From Alangreenwoodia sp964438605 (GTDB lineage Bacteria; Bacillota; Clostridia; Peptostreptococcales; Anaerovoracaceae): a DNA stretch of 25,148 nucleotides. The stretch covers positions 1 to 25,148 of the forward strand of contig CAYTKT010000033.1 in the NCBI GenBank assembly GCA_964438605.1, given 5' to 3'. Shown here piece by piece: positions 14,345 through 23,261 of this stretch; within the stretch, counting starts at the first letter, position 1, and each line of letters begins with the position of its first letter. The position numbers and the translations under genes were made by a program. The notes beneath the pieces are model-generated. The model was not told the origin of the DNA, did no database searches, and saw only the letters and a list, made by a program, of their open reading frames with translations.

Positions 14345-15155
14345 AATGTTTTTTTAAATGCATGTCTTTTGCTATCGCAAATTGTAAAATAATCTGAATA
14401 TCGAAATAAAATCGCGGAGTGAAATATATTTAAAGCCAAACTGGTAATTTTTGATGGAACTGATGGAATATAAGTCTGGGAAAAACAAAACTGAAAAATA
14501 CAGGAGCTTATTACGCGGCAATCAATCACTTCAGGATTTTCGGGAAAAATCCGCGGCAATTTGATATCTGATGAGGTTTAAGATGATTGACAGATGATTT
14601 AATACATGGAATAATAATATCAAGTCTTAATATCGCTTATCTGAAACAACGGATTTTAGTTGCTGATAAGGGATTCTCAATATTGTTAGTTGTATTTTTG
14701 GGGACATTAATGGAAAAATGATGTTGTGTTTAAAAGTCCCTGCGGGGTGAAATCGGTACCAATGCGTGTGTTTGCGAACTTGTTTGCAAAACAACATATT
14801 GTGTCCGGCTTGGTACACAGTACCCTTTGATTCTGGCAACAAAAAATATATTTAAGAGGACTTTATGCGAGCGGATAAAAATGATTTGTATTTGATTTGC
14901 AAACATCAATGAATGCTGAGGAAGAAGTTCACGTTCCACCGTGCAGATTTCCTGTATTTCATGTGATCTGTCGGAAAATAGAGTGGATGCTGGAATTATT
15001 TAGAATATGACGGCGATACGCTGTTTTTTAGAGAATGGGCAGGAATCGGCGTATCGGAGACGAAGACGAATAGGCAGAACAGAAAAATCAAAAGATAATA
15101 AACGGGACATATCGGGAAAGAAAATAAGGAAATTTTATCGGAAAAGGAGGTATTT
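14345..15155. other. long AT-rich intergenic region with nested inverted repeats
   Basis: About 800 bases without a convincing gene. Two nested 7-bp complementary pairs, AAAGTCC (14733-14739)/GGACTTT (14858-14864) and GTACCAA (14756-14762)/TTGGTAC (14810-14816), could outline a structured leader. CGATACGC (15014-15021)/GCGTATCG (15049-15056) is another stem nearer the next gene. None matches an RNA family I know. Confidence 0.4.
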
Positions 15156-17561
15156 ATGGCGAGGTATCAATGCAGTATTTGTGGATTCATTTATGACGAG
15201 GCCAAAGAAGGCAGGCCGATTTCAGAAATTGATGTATGTCCGCTTTGCAGGCAGCCTGTCAGCGGATTCGTGCTTTTGGATGATGATAAGCGGATGGAAA
15301 CAGCGCCGGGCGGTGCAGCCGGAAGGGCCGGAAGGTCAGGGGCAGAGGTCGAAGGCGCGATTGGAATGTCTGAAAGATTAGAAGTGCAGGCCGAAGGTGC
15401 AGCTGAAAGGCCGGGAACGTCAGAAGCGCAGACCGTAGGCACGATTGGAAAATCCGGCACATCAGGTGCAGCAGGAATCGCAGGTGTGGCAGGTGTGTCA
15501 GAAGTATCAGCCGCGACGGATGCCTTAGACGCAGGAGAGACTGTTTATGACGGCGATTTATCGTATGCGCCGCAATTCGTCAGGCATGACGTGAACAGCA
15601 GATATATGGCGGAGATTCACGAGATGGCAGTCAGCGCGAAGTCAATCAGCAGCGCAATGGGTACACAGATGCAGCTGCCGAGCTGGGACGATATTTTGAT
15701 TTTGGGCGCACAGCTCGACCCGCCGCCTCTTGATGATAATGCTCCGGTAGATGCGTCGACTGTCATCGGCAGGCACGCAAAGCAGCCGATGATTTTGGAA
15801 AATCCGGTATTTATTTCCCATATGTCTTTCGGTGCGTTGTCAAAAGAAGTGAAAACGGCGCTGGCGAAGGGTTCGGCGCTGGCCAAGACGGCGATGTGCA
15901 GTGGTGAAGGCGGGATTCTTCCTGAGGAACGGGAAGCTTCCTATAAATATATCTTTGAATACGTACCGAATAAGTACAGCGTGACAGACGAAAATCTGAA
16001 ATCGTCTGACGCCATTGAAATTAAAATCGGCCAGGGTACAAAGCCCGGAATGGGCGGCCACCTGCCGGGCGAAAAGGTGACGCCGGAAGTGGCACATCTT
16101 CGAGGCAGAAAGACGGGAGAAGATATTCAGAGTCCGAGTAAATTTCAGGAAATTAATTCCAAAGAAGACCTGAAATCAATGGTTGATATGCTGCGGGAAC
16201 GCTCCGGCGGCAGGCCCATTGGCATCAAGCTCGCAGCAGGCAGGATTGAGCGCGATCTGGCTCATTGTGTCTGGGCGCAGCCTGATTTTATTACGATTGA
16301 CGGTCGGGGCGGCGCTACGGGTTCCAGTCCGTTTTTCCTGCGGGAAGCGACTACGGTTCCGACGATTTACGCGCTGAGCCGTGCCAGAAAATATCTTGAT
16401 TCTGTCGGTTCTGATATTGCCCTCGTCATTACCGGAGGACTGCGGGTATCGGCTGATTTTGCGAAGGCACTTGCGATGGGAGCGGATGCTGTTGCGGTGG
16501 CCAGTGCGGGACTGATTGCGGCCGCCTGCCAGCAATACCGAATTTGCGGCAGCGGAGCTTGTCCGGTGGGCGTTGCGACACAGGATCCCGAACTCAGAGC
16601 GCGTTTGAACATCGATGTATCGGCGCAGCGCGTAGCTAATTTTTTGAATGTTTCCCTGAAGGAACTGAAAACTTTCGCACGGATTACAGGTCATACGTCA
16701 GTTCATGACCTGTCTGTTGAAGATCTTATCACGACAGATAAGGAAATTGCGGAATATACGGGAATTCCTCACGCAGGCCAGCCGATGGCGATAAAGCCGG
16801 TCGCAGATGCGGGCAACAGTGCGGGCTTTGTCAGCGGTGCAGGTACGGTGAATATGGAAAGCCGGATAAATTTTGAAAATTATAGGAATCCGGCGATTGA
16901 CGAACGCAGTAAAGAAACAGGCCAGGCGCGTATTTTGACTGCTGCAGCCGAGGAATCCGGCCAAGGAACAGAAACGTATGTAAATATTACAGAAAAGGAG
17001 AGTAGAATGATGAGTGATATAGAGAAAAACAAGTATGCAGGAACGCAGACAGAGAAAAATTTACGGGCAGCCTTTTCCGGCGAGTCGGAAGCGAGAAATA
17101 AGTACACATTTTTCGCGTCGGTCGCAAAGCAGGAAGGCTATGAGCAGATGGCGGCGCTTTTCTTAAAGACGGCTGAAAACGAGAAAGAGCACGCAAAACT
17201 CTGGTTTAAGGAGCTCAACGGTATTGGTGACACGCCGCAGAATCTTGAATCGGCTGCTGAAGGCGAAAATTATGAATGGACAGATATGTATGAGGGGTTT
17301 GCTAAAACGGCAGAAGAAGAAGGATTTACGGCACTTGCCCATAAATTCCGCATGGTAGCAGCGATTGAGAAGCATCACGAGGAACGTTACCGTGCACTGC
17401 TTAACAATATTAAGACGGCCCAGGTGTTTGCAAAGAGCGAAGTGAAAGTTTGGGAATGTCGCAACTGCGGGCATATTGTCGTCGGAATGTCATCGCCTGA
17501 GGTATGCCCTGTATGTCTCCATCCGCAGAGCTATTTTGAAATCAATGCGGAAAATTATTAA
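15156..17561 (+). CDS. fusion protein: rubredoxin-like / FMN glutamate-synthase domain / rubrerythrin
   Basis: An 801-residue redox fusion. Residues 1-38 are a short rubredoxin-like knuckle (Cys6, 9, 28, 31). Residues ~45-135 are an Ala/Gly/Glu-rich linker with a 14-residue period. Residues ~160-560 are a glutamate-synthase FMN domain (SHMSFGALSKEVK, GQGTKPGMGGHLPG, TIDGRGGATGSSP) with the [3Fe-4S] cysteines spaced CX5CX4C before PVGVATQ. Residues 618-801 are a complete rubrerythrin with diiron motifs (GESEAR, ENEKEHA, EEEGF, EKHHEERY) and a C-terminal rubredoxin (CRNCG...CPVC). Rubrerythrins reduce hydrogen peroxide in anaerobes. The FMN domain may feed electrons to it or make glutamate, but no glutaminase domain is present. 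The ribosome site AAAAGGAGG is perfect, and an internal start at 17007 could also yield rubrerythrin alone. Confidence 0.9.
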   Translation: MARYQCSICGFIYDEAKEGRPISEIDVCPLCRQPVSGFVLLDDDKRMETAPGGAAGRAGRSGAEVEGAIGMSERLEVQAEGAAERPGTSEAQTVGTIGKSGTSGAAGIAGVAGVSEVSAATDALDAGETVYDGDLSYAPQFVRHDVNSRYMAEIHEMAVSAKSISSAMGTQMQLPSWDDILILGAQLDPPPLDDNAPVDASTVIGRHAKQPMILENPVFISHMSFGALSKEVKTALAKGSALAKTAMCSGEGGILPEEREASYKYIFEYVPNKYSVTDENLKSSDAIEIKIGQGTKPGMGGHLPGEKVTPEVAHLRGRKTGEDIQSPSKFQEINSKEDLKSMVDMLRERSGGRPIGIKLAAGRIERDLAHCVWAQPDFITIDGRGGATGSSPFFLREATTVPTIYALSRARKYLDSVGSDIALVITGGLRVSADFAKALAMGADAVAVASAGLIAAACQQYRICGSGACPVGVATQDPELRARLNIDVSAQRVANFLNVSLKELKTFARITGHTSVHDLSVEDLITTDKEIAEYTGIPHAGQPMAIKPVADAGNSAGFVSGAGTVNMESRINFENYRNPAIDERSKETGQARILTAAAEESGQGTETYVNITEKESRMMSDIEKNKYAGTQTEKNLRAAFSGESEARNKYTFFASVAKQEGYEQMAALFLKTAENEKEHAKLWFKELNGIGDTPQNLESAAEGENYEWTDMYEGFAKTAEEEGFTALAHKFRMVAAIEKHHEERYRALLNNIKTAQVFAKSEVKVWECRNCGHIVVGMSSPEVCPVCLHPQSYFEINAENY
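15342..15510 (+). repeat. degenerate 42-nt (14-residue) repeat in the linker
   Basis: The linker can be laid out in 14-residue rows: GAIGMSERLEVQAE, GAAERPGTSEAQTV, GTIGKSGTSGAAGI and AGVAGVSEVSAATD. At DNA level GTGCAGGCC (15385) and GCGCAGACC (15427) are 42 nt apart. The copies are strongly diverged. Confidence 0.4.
16993..17009 (+). promoter_or_regulatory. internal ribosome binding site and start for free rubrerythrin
   Basis: AAAAGGAG (16993-17000) lies 6 nt before an in-frame ATG (17007) that corresponds exactly to a normal rubrerythrin amino-terminus (MMSDIEKNKYAGTQTEKNL). It suggests either dual translation or a recent fusion by loss of the upstream stop codon. Confidence 0.65.
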
Positions 17562-17678
17562 ATGAAACGGATGATTTACGGGTGCAGAATTGTTCCTGAA
17601 ATTTTCCTGTATTTTGAGTGGTTGGCAAAAAATAATAAAAATGCGGCAAATGCAACAGATTTTTTCCCAAAATAAGAG

Positions 17679-18025
17679 TATAATGTCGTCGTACACATAT
17701 TTCTTATAAAATTCTGTTGAATATTTGCCAGTCAGTTGTAAGCCGGACAGCCGGGATGGCCGGCCCAAGCAGCCGCTGAAACGGCGTCTGTTTGGGCCGG
17801 AAATTGTGGAAATGATCATGCAGTCCATCATCGGACGGTGCAGGTTGCAGAAAATCAGTCGGCTGCCAGTCCGATGATATGGGTTGCGGCGGTCGCACGG
17901 CCGGTAGCCAGGCGACCGCCGTTTTGACGTGTGGACATGTGGGCTTGCGGATGTGCAGACGCGCAGGTGCGGGATATGCGGACACGCGGCTGGCTATAAC
18001 TAAAAAATGGAAAGGAGCAGATGTT
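17679..18025 (+). promoter_or_regulatory. promoter and structured leader of the flavodiiron fusion gene
   Basis: A perfect TATAAT (17679-17684) with a weak -35 would start a ~335-nt leader. It holds three successive strong stems: CCGGCCCAA (17760-17768)/TTGGGCCGG (17792-17800), extended inside; ATCATCGGAC (17827-17836)/GTCCGATGAT (17869-17878); and CGGCGGTCGC (17887-17896)/GCGACCGCCG (17912-17921) followed by TTTT. The last resembles an attenuator terminator. A GC-rich run of TGTGGACATGTGG/TGCGGATGTGCAG-like copies follows. No known riboswitch is recognised. Confidence 0.6.
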
Positions 18026-20542
18026 ATGAATTCTTTAAAACTCAATGATAGTTTATATTGGGTAGGTATTCTCGATAAAGACCTTCGTGTATTTGATATT
18101 ATCATGTACACGGAATTCGGGACAACTTATAATTCCTATGTGCTAAAGGGCAGCGAAAAAACTGCCATTTTTGAAAGTGTTAAGGAAAAATTTGCCGACG
18201 AGTACATTGCGGCTCTCAAAGAGATTACACGGCTTGAAGATATTGAGTACATTATCGTCGACCATACGGAACCCGACCATGCCGGCAGTATCGAAAAACT
18301 GATCGAACTGAATCCATCGGTTAAAGTTGTCGGCTCCGCTGTAGCCATCAGCTTCCTGAAGCATATCGTGAACAGAGATTTTTACTCCGTTGTCGTAAGC
18401 GATGGTGATACGCTGAGTCTCGGCGACAAAACAATACATTTCTATTCTGTACCAAGTCTTCATTGGCCTGATACAATTTATTCCTACATTGAGGAAGATG
18501 GTGTTCTCGTAACATGTGACTCCTTCGGTTCTCACTATGCTCACGAAGGAATTCTCAGAAGCACTGTGACCGATTACGAGAATTACATGAAGGCTACGAA
18601 ATATTATTTTGACAATATCCTCGGACCGTTCGCCAATCCGCACATGATTGACGCTCTCAAACTGACGCGCGATGAAATTAAGCCGAAGATGATCTGCCCG
18701 GGCCATGGGCCTGTGCTCGACAGCGATCTCGACGATCTGTACGCAAAATATTCTGAATGGTGCGGCGAAAACGCAAAACCGGCTGCCGTCCCGAAGAAAG
18801 TCGTAATTCCTTACGTCAGCGCTTACGGATACACGGCGCAGCTGGCAGAGAGAATCGCGGAAGGCGTGAAATCCAGCGGTGATTTTGAAGTAAAACTTTA
18901 TGATGTGATAAATTCTGACAAGGATGAAATACTTGGAGAAATCGGAGCGGCTGATGGCATCCTGTTCGGAACGCCGACGATTCTCCAGGAAGCTCTCAAT
19001 CCGATCTGGGATCTGACAATTAATATGTATCCGCCAGTTCATGGCGGTAAATACGCGGCCGTATTCGGCAGTTACGGATGGAGCGGCGAAGCTGTTTCTC
19101 ATCTGACTGAGCGCCTTAAGCAGCTCGGCCTCAAAGTCATGGACGGCTTCAAAGTCAGGCTCAAACCGAGTGATAAACAACTGATGGACGCGTATGATTT
19201 CGGTTACGCTTTCGGCTGCTTCGTACAGGACAAGGAGCCGCTCAAGCCGATTGCCGGCACGGGTTTTGTAAAATGTATGGTCTGTGGAGCGATTTTTGAA
19301 GCCTCCATTACAGTCTGCCCGACCTGCGGCGTAGGCCCGGAAAACTTCGTTCCTGTACAGCTTGACGAAATTTCTTACAGCAACGGCACGAACGACCGAT
19401 ATGTCATTCTCGGTGCGGGAACGGCTGCCCTCAGTGCAGCAACGGCGATCAGAGAGCGGGACAACACAGGTTCCATCGTTATGATTGCCGATGAAGATGA
19501 GCTTCCGTATAACCGTCCGATGCTGACGAAAAATATGTTTGCCGGCCCGGAAGAAATGGTGTTTGAGATTCACGGCAGAGAATGGTATGACGAAAACAGA
19601 ATCGAACTGGCCTTTGGCAAGAAGATTGCTTCCCTCGACGCTTCCGCAAAGAAAGTCATTATGGAAGATGGACAGGTTTACGAGTACGACAAATGCATCT
19701 ACGCGCTCGGCGCTCATTTCTTCGTTCCACCGTTTGAAGGCCACCAGGACCCTCGTGTAACGACGATCCGTACACTGGCCGACATCGCAAAAGTCGCAGA
19801 TTTCCTTAAGGAAGGCAAGAATGCTGTTGTAATCGGAGGCGGTGTCGTCGGCCTTGAAGCAGCCTGGGAACTCTGTAAATATCAGTGCAATGTAACGATT
19901 CTCGAAGCGATGCCTTCGCTGATGTCAAACAAGCTCGACCCGACAGCTTCTCATATGCTTCAGGACATTTTTGAAGCCAACGGAATGCATGTTTTGGCCA
20001 ATGCATCTACTAAAAAATATGAAAACGGCTCGATTTATCTCGAAGATGGAACTGTAATTCCTGCAGATGTCGTCGTCGTTTCCTGCGGTGTTCGCGCCAA
20101 CAGCGAGATTGCAGCACAGGCCGGTGCAGAGCTTGGACGTGCGATTATCGTAAACGATAAAATGGAAACGAATCTCCCTGACGTCTACGCTGCCGGAGAT
20201 TGTGTGGAATTTGAGGGCATGAATTATGCGCTGTGGCCTGAAGCTACGGATCAGGGGACGGTTGCCGGCAGAAATGCCTGCGGCGATGAAGCGCATTATG
20301 AGTCTCAGGTTTTCGGCATGACGATGCACGTTGCGAATACTGAGCTTTATGCAATCGGAAAGACAGCCGGGCCGGACCATTTCAAGACAGTAGAATTTAT
20401 GGACCCTGTGAAGAATACGCTGAAGAAGTATTTCTTCCTCAATGAGATGCTTTGCGGCGTGACGCTGATCGGTGACACGAGCGATATGATTGAAGTTACG
20501 GATCAGGTCAATCGGAAGGTTCGGTTTAATAAGATTTTTTAA
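18026..20542 (+). CDS. flavodiiron protein fused to rubredoxin and NAD(P)H:rubredoxin reductase
   Basis: An 838-residue cytoplasmic enzyme that should pass electrons from NAD(P)H via FAD and rubredoxin to an FMN/diiron centre to reduce O2 (or NO). Residues 1-250 are the metallo-beta-lactamase-like diiron domain with HTEPDH (His80, Glu82, Asp84, His85), LHWPD, CDSFGSHY and CPGHGP. Residues ~255-395 are a flavodoxin domain (VSAYGYTAQLAERIA, FGTPTILQEALNP, YGWSGEAV). Residues ~410-450 are rubredoxin (CMVCG...CPTCG). Residues ~455-838 are the pyridine-nucleotide oxidoreductase with ILGAGTAALSAA, VIGGGVVGLEAAWEL and DVYAAGDC. The ATG 18026 is chosen with AAAGGAG 8 nt upstream; upstream codons in frame are leader. 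It has its own promoter and leader, and a terminator at 20710. Confidence 0.95.
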   Translation: MNSLKLNDSLYWVGILDKDLRVFDIIMYTEFGTTYNSYVLKGSEKTAIFESVKEKFADEYIAALKEITRLEDIEYIIVDHTEPDHAGSIEKLIELNPSVKVVGSAVAISFLKHIVNRDFYSVVVSDGDTLSLGDKTIHFYSVPSLHWPDTIYSYIEEDGVLVTCDSFGSHYAHEGILRSTVTDYENYMKATKYYFDNILGPFANPHMIDALKLTRDEIKPKMICPGHGPVLDSDLDDLYAKYSEWCGENAKPAAVPKKVVIPYVSAYGYTAQLAERIAEGVKSSGDFEVKLYDVINSDKDEILGEIGAADGILFGTPTILQEALNPIWDLTINMYPPVHGGKYAAVFGSYGWSGEAVSHLTERLKQLGLKVMDGFKVRLKPSDKQLMDAYDFGYAFGCFVQDKEPLKPIAGTGFVKCMVCGAIFEASITVCPTCGVGPENFVPVQLDEISYSNGTNDRYVILGAGTAALSAATAIRERDNTGSIVMIADEDELPYNRPMLTKNMFAGPEEMVFEIHGREWYDENRIELAFGKKIASLDASAKKVIMEDGQVYEYDKCIYALGAHFFVPPFEGHQDPRVTTIRTLADIAKVADFLKEGKNAVVIGGGVVGLEAAWELCKYQCNVTILEAMPSLMSNKLDPTASHMLQDIFEANGMHVLANASTKKYENGSIYLEDGTVIPADVVVVSCGVRANSEIAAQAGAELGRAIIVNDKMETNLPDVYAAGDCVEFEGMNYALWPEATDQGTVAGRNACGDEAHYESQVFGMTMHVANTELYAIGKTAGPDHFKTVEFMDPVKNTLKKYFFLNEMLCGVTLIGDTSDMIEVTDQVNRKVRFNKIF

Positions 20543-20709
20543 GAGATTTTTAGAGAAAATTGAAGAAATTTGAAATAGCTTTAGAGATAGCCATAATTAC
20601 AGATATGGAAGCAATTTTTAGCAAATTGTTGCAATTCATGACAGTTTTTTAGAATCTAAAATAATTTATAACAATTCGCGGGAAAACAACAGAAAAGATT
20701 ATACAGTGA

Positions 20710-20757
20710 AACATCCAGATGGTCTGCCCGAATCGGCGGAGCACCTGGATGTTTTTT
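20710..20757 (+). terminator. intrinsic terminator of the flavodiiron gene
   Basis: AACATCCAG (20710-20718) pairs with CTGGATGTT (20745-20753). Inside, TG and TCTGCC pair with GGCGGA and CA, followed by six Ts (20752-20757). Confidence 0.9.
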
Positions 20758-20888
20758 ATTGAATATGCTCCTGTTAAAAATGTCATTCAATGACGCACTG
20801 CGGGAACATATCATTTCTTTTTAGACAGCTCCGATTTCTTAAAATACGATTCCTGCGGAATAAAGTGTCGAAAAGAGAAGGCCGGATA

Positions 20889-20897
20889 TGTTACAAT
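20889..20897 (+). promoter_or_regulatory. extended -10 promoter candidate for glmS
   Basis: TGT-TACAAT (20889-20897) is an extended -10 box. TCGAAA 18 nt before the TACAAT is a weak -35. If used, the glmS mRNA would have a ~450-nt leader containing the whole 42-nt repeat array. Confidence 0.4.
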
Positions 20898-20943
20898 AGA
20901 AACATCATATCAGGGATTCTTTTTTGCCGGAAATTGAGGAAGA

Positions 20944-21240
20944 TTTCCATGCGAATGTGTAGAAATTGGAAATGATAGAAAGGGGAAGATTTCCTTTAAA
21001 ATTGCATTGAAGCGGCAAACGAAAAGGAAGTTTTCCATGCGGTTCGTGTGAAAACCGGAAGCGGAAAAGAGAATTTCCAGACAGATGTGCCAAAACGGAA
21101 TGTGAAAAAGTTGTTTTTCCAGATGGTTTTATGAAAATGGAAAAATGAAGAGGTGTTTCCATTTAATTCTATTTAAGCTGCACTGAAACTGGAAGTGAAG
21201 AGGCTGTTTTCCAGTGAGATCGCATGAAATTGAAAATGGC
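20944..21240 (+). repeat. degenerate 42-nt tandem repeat array upstream of glmS
   Basis: The anchor TTTCC recurs at 20944, 20990, 21032, 21074, 21116, 21156 and 21208, i.e. spacings of 46, 42, 42, 42, 40 and 52. Around it a consensus is visible: TTTCCAtgcg, then TGAAAA, GGAA, and AAAAGaGaaG. Several copies contain the small palindrome GGAA-n3-TTCC. The copies are too diverged for simple slippage today and too continuous for a CRISPR array. Confidence 0.75.
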
Positions 21241-21355
21241 GGCATTTTTTTGGATGGTCTGAATGATGAGCAATACAGCCGAATAAAATAGCTTAATATG
21301 AACTGATAAATGGAATGTAGAAATTTGCAGAAAACAGATAAGGGGGAATTTCAGC

Positions 21356-23185
21356 ATGTGTGGAATCGTTGGATATATCGGCGACGAGAACGCGGCGGAT
21401 ATTGTGATAGACGGGTTGAAGCGCCTGGAGTACAGGGGATATGATTCCGCGGGAATTGCGCTTGCTGTTGACGGCGGCATAACGATCCGCAAGAAGAAAG
21501 GGCGCATAAAAAATCTTGAAGAAATGATAGAAGGGGAAAATCTGACAAGCCATCTGGGAATCGGTCATACGAGATGGGCGACTCATGGAGCCCCTTCCGA
21601 TGCGAATGCACATCCTCACTGTGATGCCAGCGGAAGGATCGCCGTCGTCCATAACGGCATTGTTGAAAACTTTGTACAGCTGAAGAAATGGCTTGAAACA
21701 GAGTATAAGATAACGTTTCGCTCAGAAACTGATACAGAGGTAATCGCTCATTTGATCGGCGTGTTTTATAAAGGAAATCTTGAGGACGCCGTTTTTCAGG
21801 CTGTTGGGAAGATGCAAGGCGCTTATGGCCTGGGCGTTATCTGCGCCGACGAGCCGGATAAACTGGTGGCTGTCCGGAAGGATAGTCCGTTGATTGTAGG
21901 ACTTGGTGAGGGCTGCAATTTTATCGCATCTGATATTCCGGCAATTCTGCGTCATGTCCGCAAAATCTATCTGATCGAAAATAACGAAACTGTCGTTTTA
22001 ACAGCTAATGACGTCAAGATTTATAATGCGAACCACCAGGAGGTGCGCCGTGAGGTGTTCAACGTCACGTGGGATGCGGACGCTGCAGAAAAAGAGGGTT
22101 ACGATCATTTTATGCTCAAGGAGATTCATGAGCAGCCAAAGGGAATCCGTGCTACGATTACACGCAGGATGGACGAAGACGGCAATATCGTTCTTGACGG
22201 CATAAAAATGACGAAAGAGGAAATTGAAAATTTCAACAAAGTATATATTGTCGCCTGCGGGACGGCATATCATGCCGGGCTTATCGGAAAAACCGTGATT
22301 GAGCGACTGGCAAATATCAGTGTTGAAGTTGATGTGGCGTCGGAATTTCGCTATCGTGATCCGTTTATCGACGAAAAAACGCTGTTTATCGCAATCAGCC
22401 AGTCGGGGGAAACTCTCGATACGCTGGCGGCGCTGCGGGAGGCGAAACGTCGGGGCGCCCGGATTCTGTCGGTTGTGAATGTGGTGGGAAGTTCTGTCGC
22501 CAGGGAATCTGACGATGTATTTTATACATGGGCCGGTCCGGAAATCGCCGTGGCCTCGACGAAGGCGTACACAACGCAGCTCGTCTGCATGTATCTGATC
22601 GGCCTTTATATGGGCAGAGAAAAGGGAATTCTTCCAGACGACGTTTACAGGAAATATCTCGACGAATTGATGGCCATTCCCGATAAGATAGAAACGATTC
22701 TTCGGGATGAGCGTAGAATAGCGGAGCTTGCGAAGAAATATTATAAGCGTGACAATGTGTTTTTCATCGGCAGAGGTATGGATGCGGCCGTTTCGTATGA
22801 AGGGTCGCTGAAGCTGAAGGAAATTTCTTACATAAATTCTTTTGCGATTGCGGCAGGTGAGCTGAAGCACGGGACGATCGCGCTGGTGGAGGACGGCACA
22901 CTGGTGGTGGCTGTTGCCACGCAGAACAGGCTGTTTGACAAGATGTTGTCCAATATCCAGGAGGTTCGTGCCCGTGGAGCGGATGTTCTTGCTATTGCGA
23001 AGGAAGGGAATACAGAGATCGAGCAGCAGGCGGACAGCGTGATTTACATACCTGAATGTATGGACGAAGTGACGCCGCTGCTGTCTATCGTTCCGCTTCA
23101 GGTTTTTGCGTATTATATTGCGAAGCAGCGCGGCTGCGATATTGACAAGCCGAAGAATCTGGCAAAGAGCGTTACGGTGGAATAA
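21356..23185 (+). CDS. glmS: glutamine--fructose-6-phosphate aminotransferase (isomerizing)
   Basis: A 609-residue cytoplasmic enzyme making glucosamine-6-phosphate from fructose-6-phosphate and glutamine, the first step to UDP-GlcNAc for peptidoglycan. It begins MCGIVGYIGDENA with nucleophile Cys2, then LKRLEYRGYDSAG, TRWATHG and HNGIVEN of the class II amidotransferase domain (1-~230). Two SIS domains follow (CGTAYHAG, SQSGETLDTL, ASTKAYTTQ), ending in the family signature DIDKPKNLAKSVTVE. AAGGGGGAA is the ribosome site. Many Bacillota control glmS with a self-cleaving ribozyme in the leader. I could not find the ribozyme's conserved core here; a 42-nt repeat array occupies that place instead. 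A terminator follows at once. Confidence 0.98.
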   Translation: MCGIVGYIGDENAADIVIDGLKRLEYRGYDSAGIALAVDGGITIRKKKGRIKNLEEMIEGENLTSHLGIGHTRWATHGAPSDANAHPHCDASGRIAVVHNGIVENFVQLKKWLETEYKITFRSETDTEVIAHLIGVFYKGNLEDAVFQAVGKMQGAYGLGVICADEPDKLVAVRKDSPLIVGLGEGCNFIASDIPAILRHVRKIYLIENNETVVLTANDVKIYNANHQEVRREVFNVTWDADAAEKEGYDHFMLKEIHEQPKGIRATITRRMDEDGNIVLDGIKMTKEEIENFNKVYIVACGTAYHAGLIGKTVIERLANISVEVDVASEFRYRDPFIDEKTLFIAISQSGETLDTLAALREAKRRGARILSVVNVVGSSVARESDDVFYTWAGPEIAVASTKAYTTQLVCMYLIGLYMGREKGILPDDVYRKYLDELMAIPDKIETILRDERRIAELAKKYYKRDNVFFIGRGMDAAVSYEGSLKLKEISYINSFAIAAGELKHGTIALVEDGTLVVAVATQNRLFDKMLSNIQEVRARGADVLAIAKEGNTEIEQQADSVIYIPECMDEVTPLLSIVPLQVFAYYIAKQRGCDIDKPKNLAKSVTVE

Positions 23186-23190
23186 TGGCG

Positions 23191-23256
23191 ATATGCTCTC
23201 CTGAGACAGGCGTTAAAACAAATAAACTGTCTGTTTCAGGATGGGCGTATTTTTTG
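23191..23256 (+). terminator. intrinsic terminator of glmS
   Basis: ATATGCTC plus CCTGAGACAG (23200-23209) pair with CTGTTTCAGG (23231-23240) and GGGCGTAT, a stem of ~18 bp with a small internal loop, followed by TTTTTTG. Confidence 0.88.
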
Positions 23257-23261
23257 TATTT

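Noticed and set aside
18143..19744. Long minus-strand open frame (533 codons) opposite the flavodiiron gene
   Set aside because: It is a mirror of the strong coding sequence on the plus strand, has no ribosome site, and its translation shows no domain.
20543..21355. glmS ribozyme
   Set aside because: The conserved ribozyme core could not be found by eye in the leader; only the 42-nt repeats and a terminator are visible.
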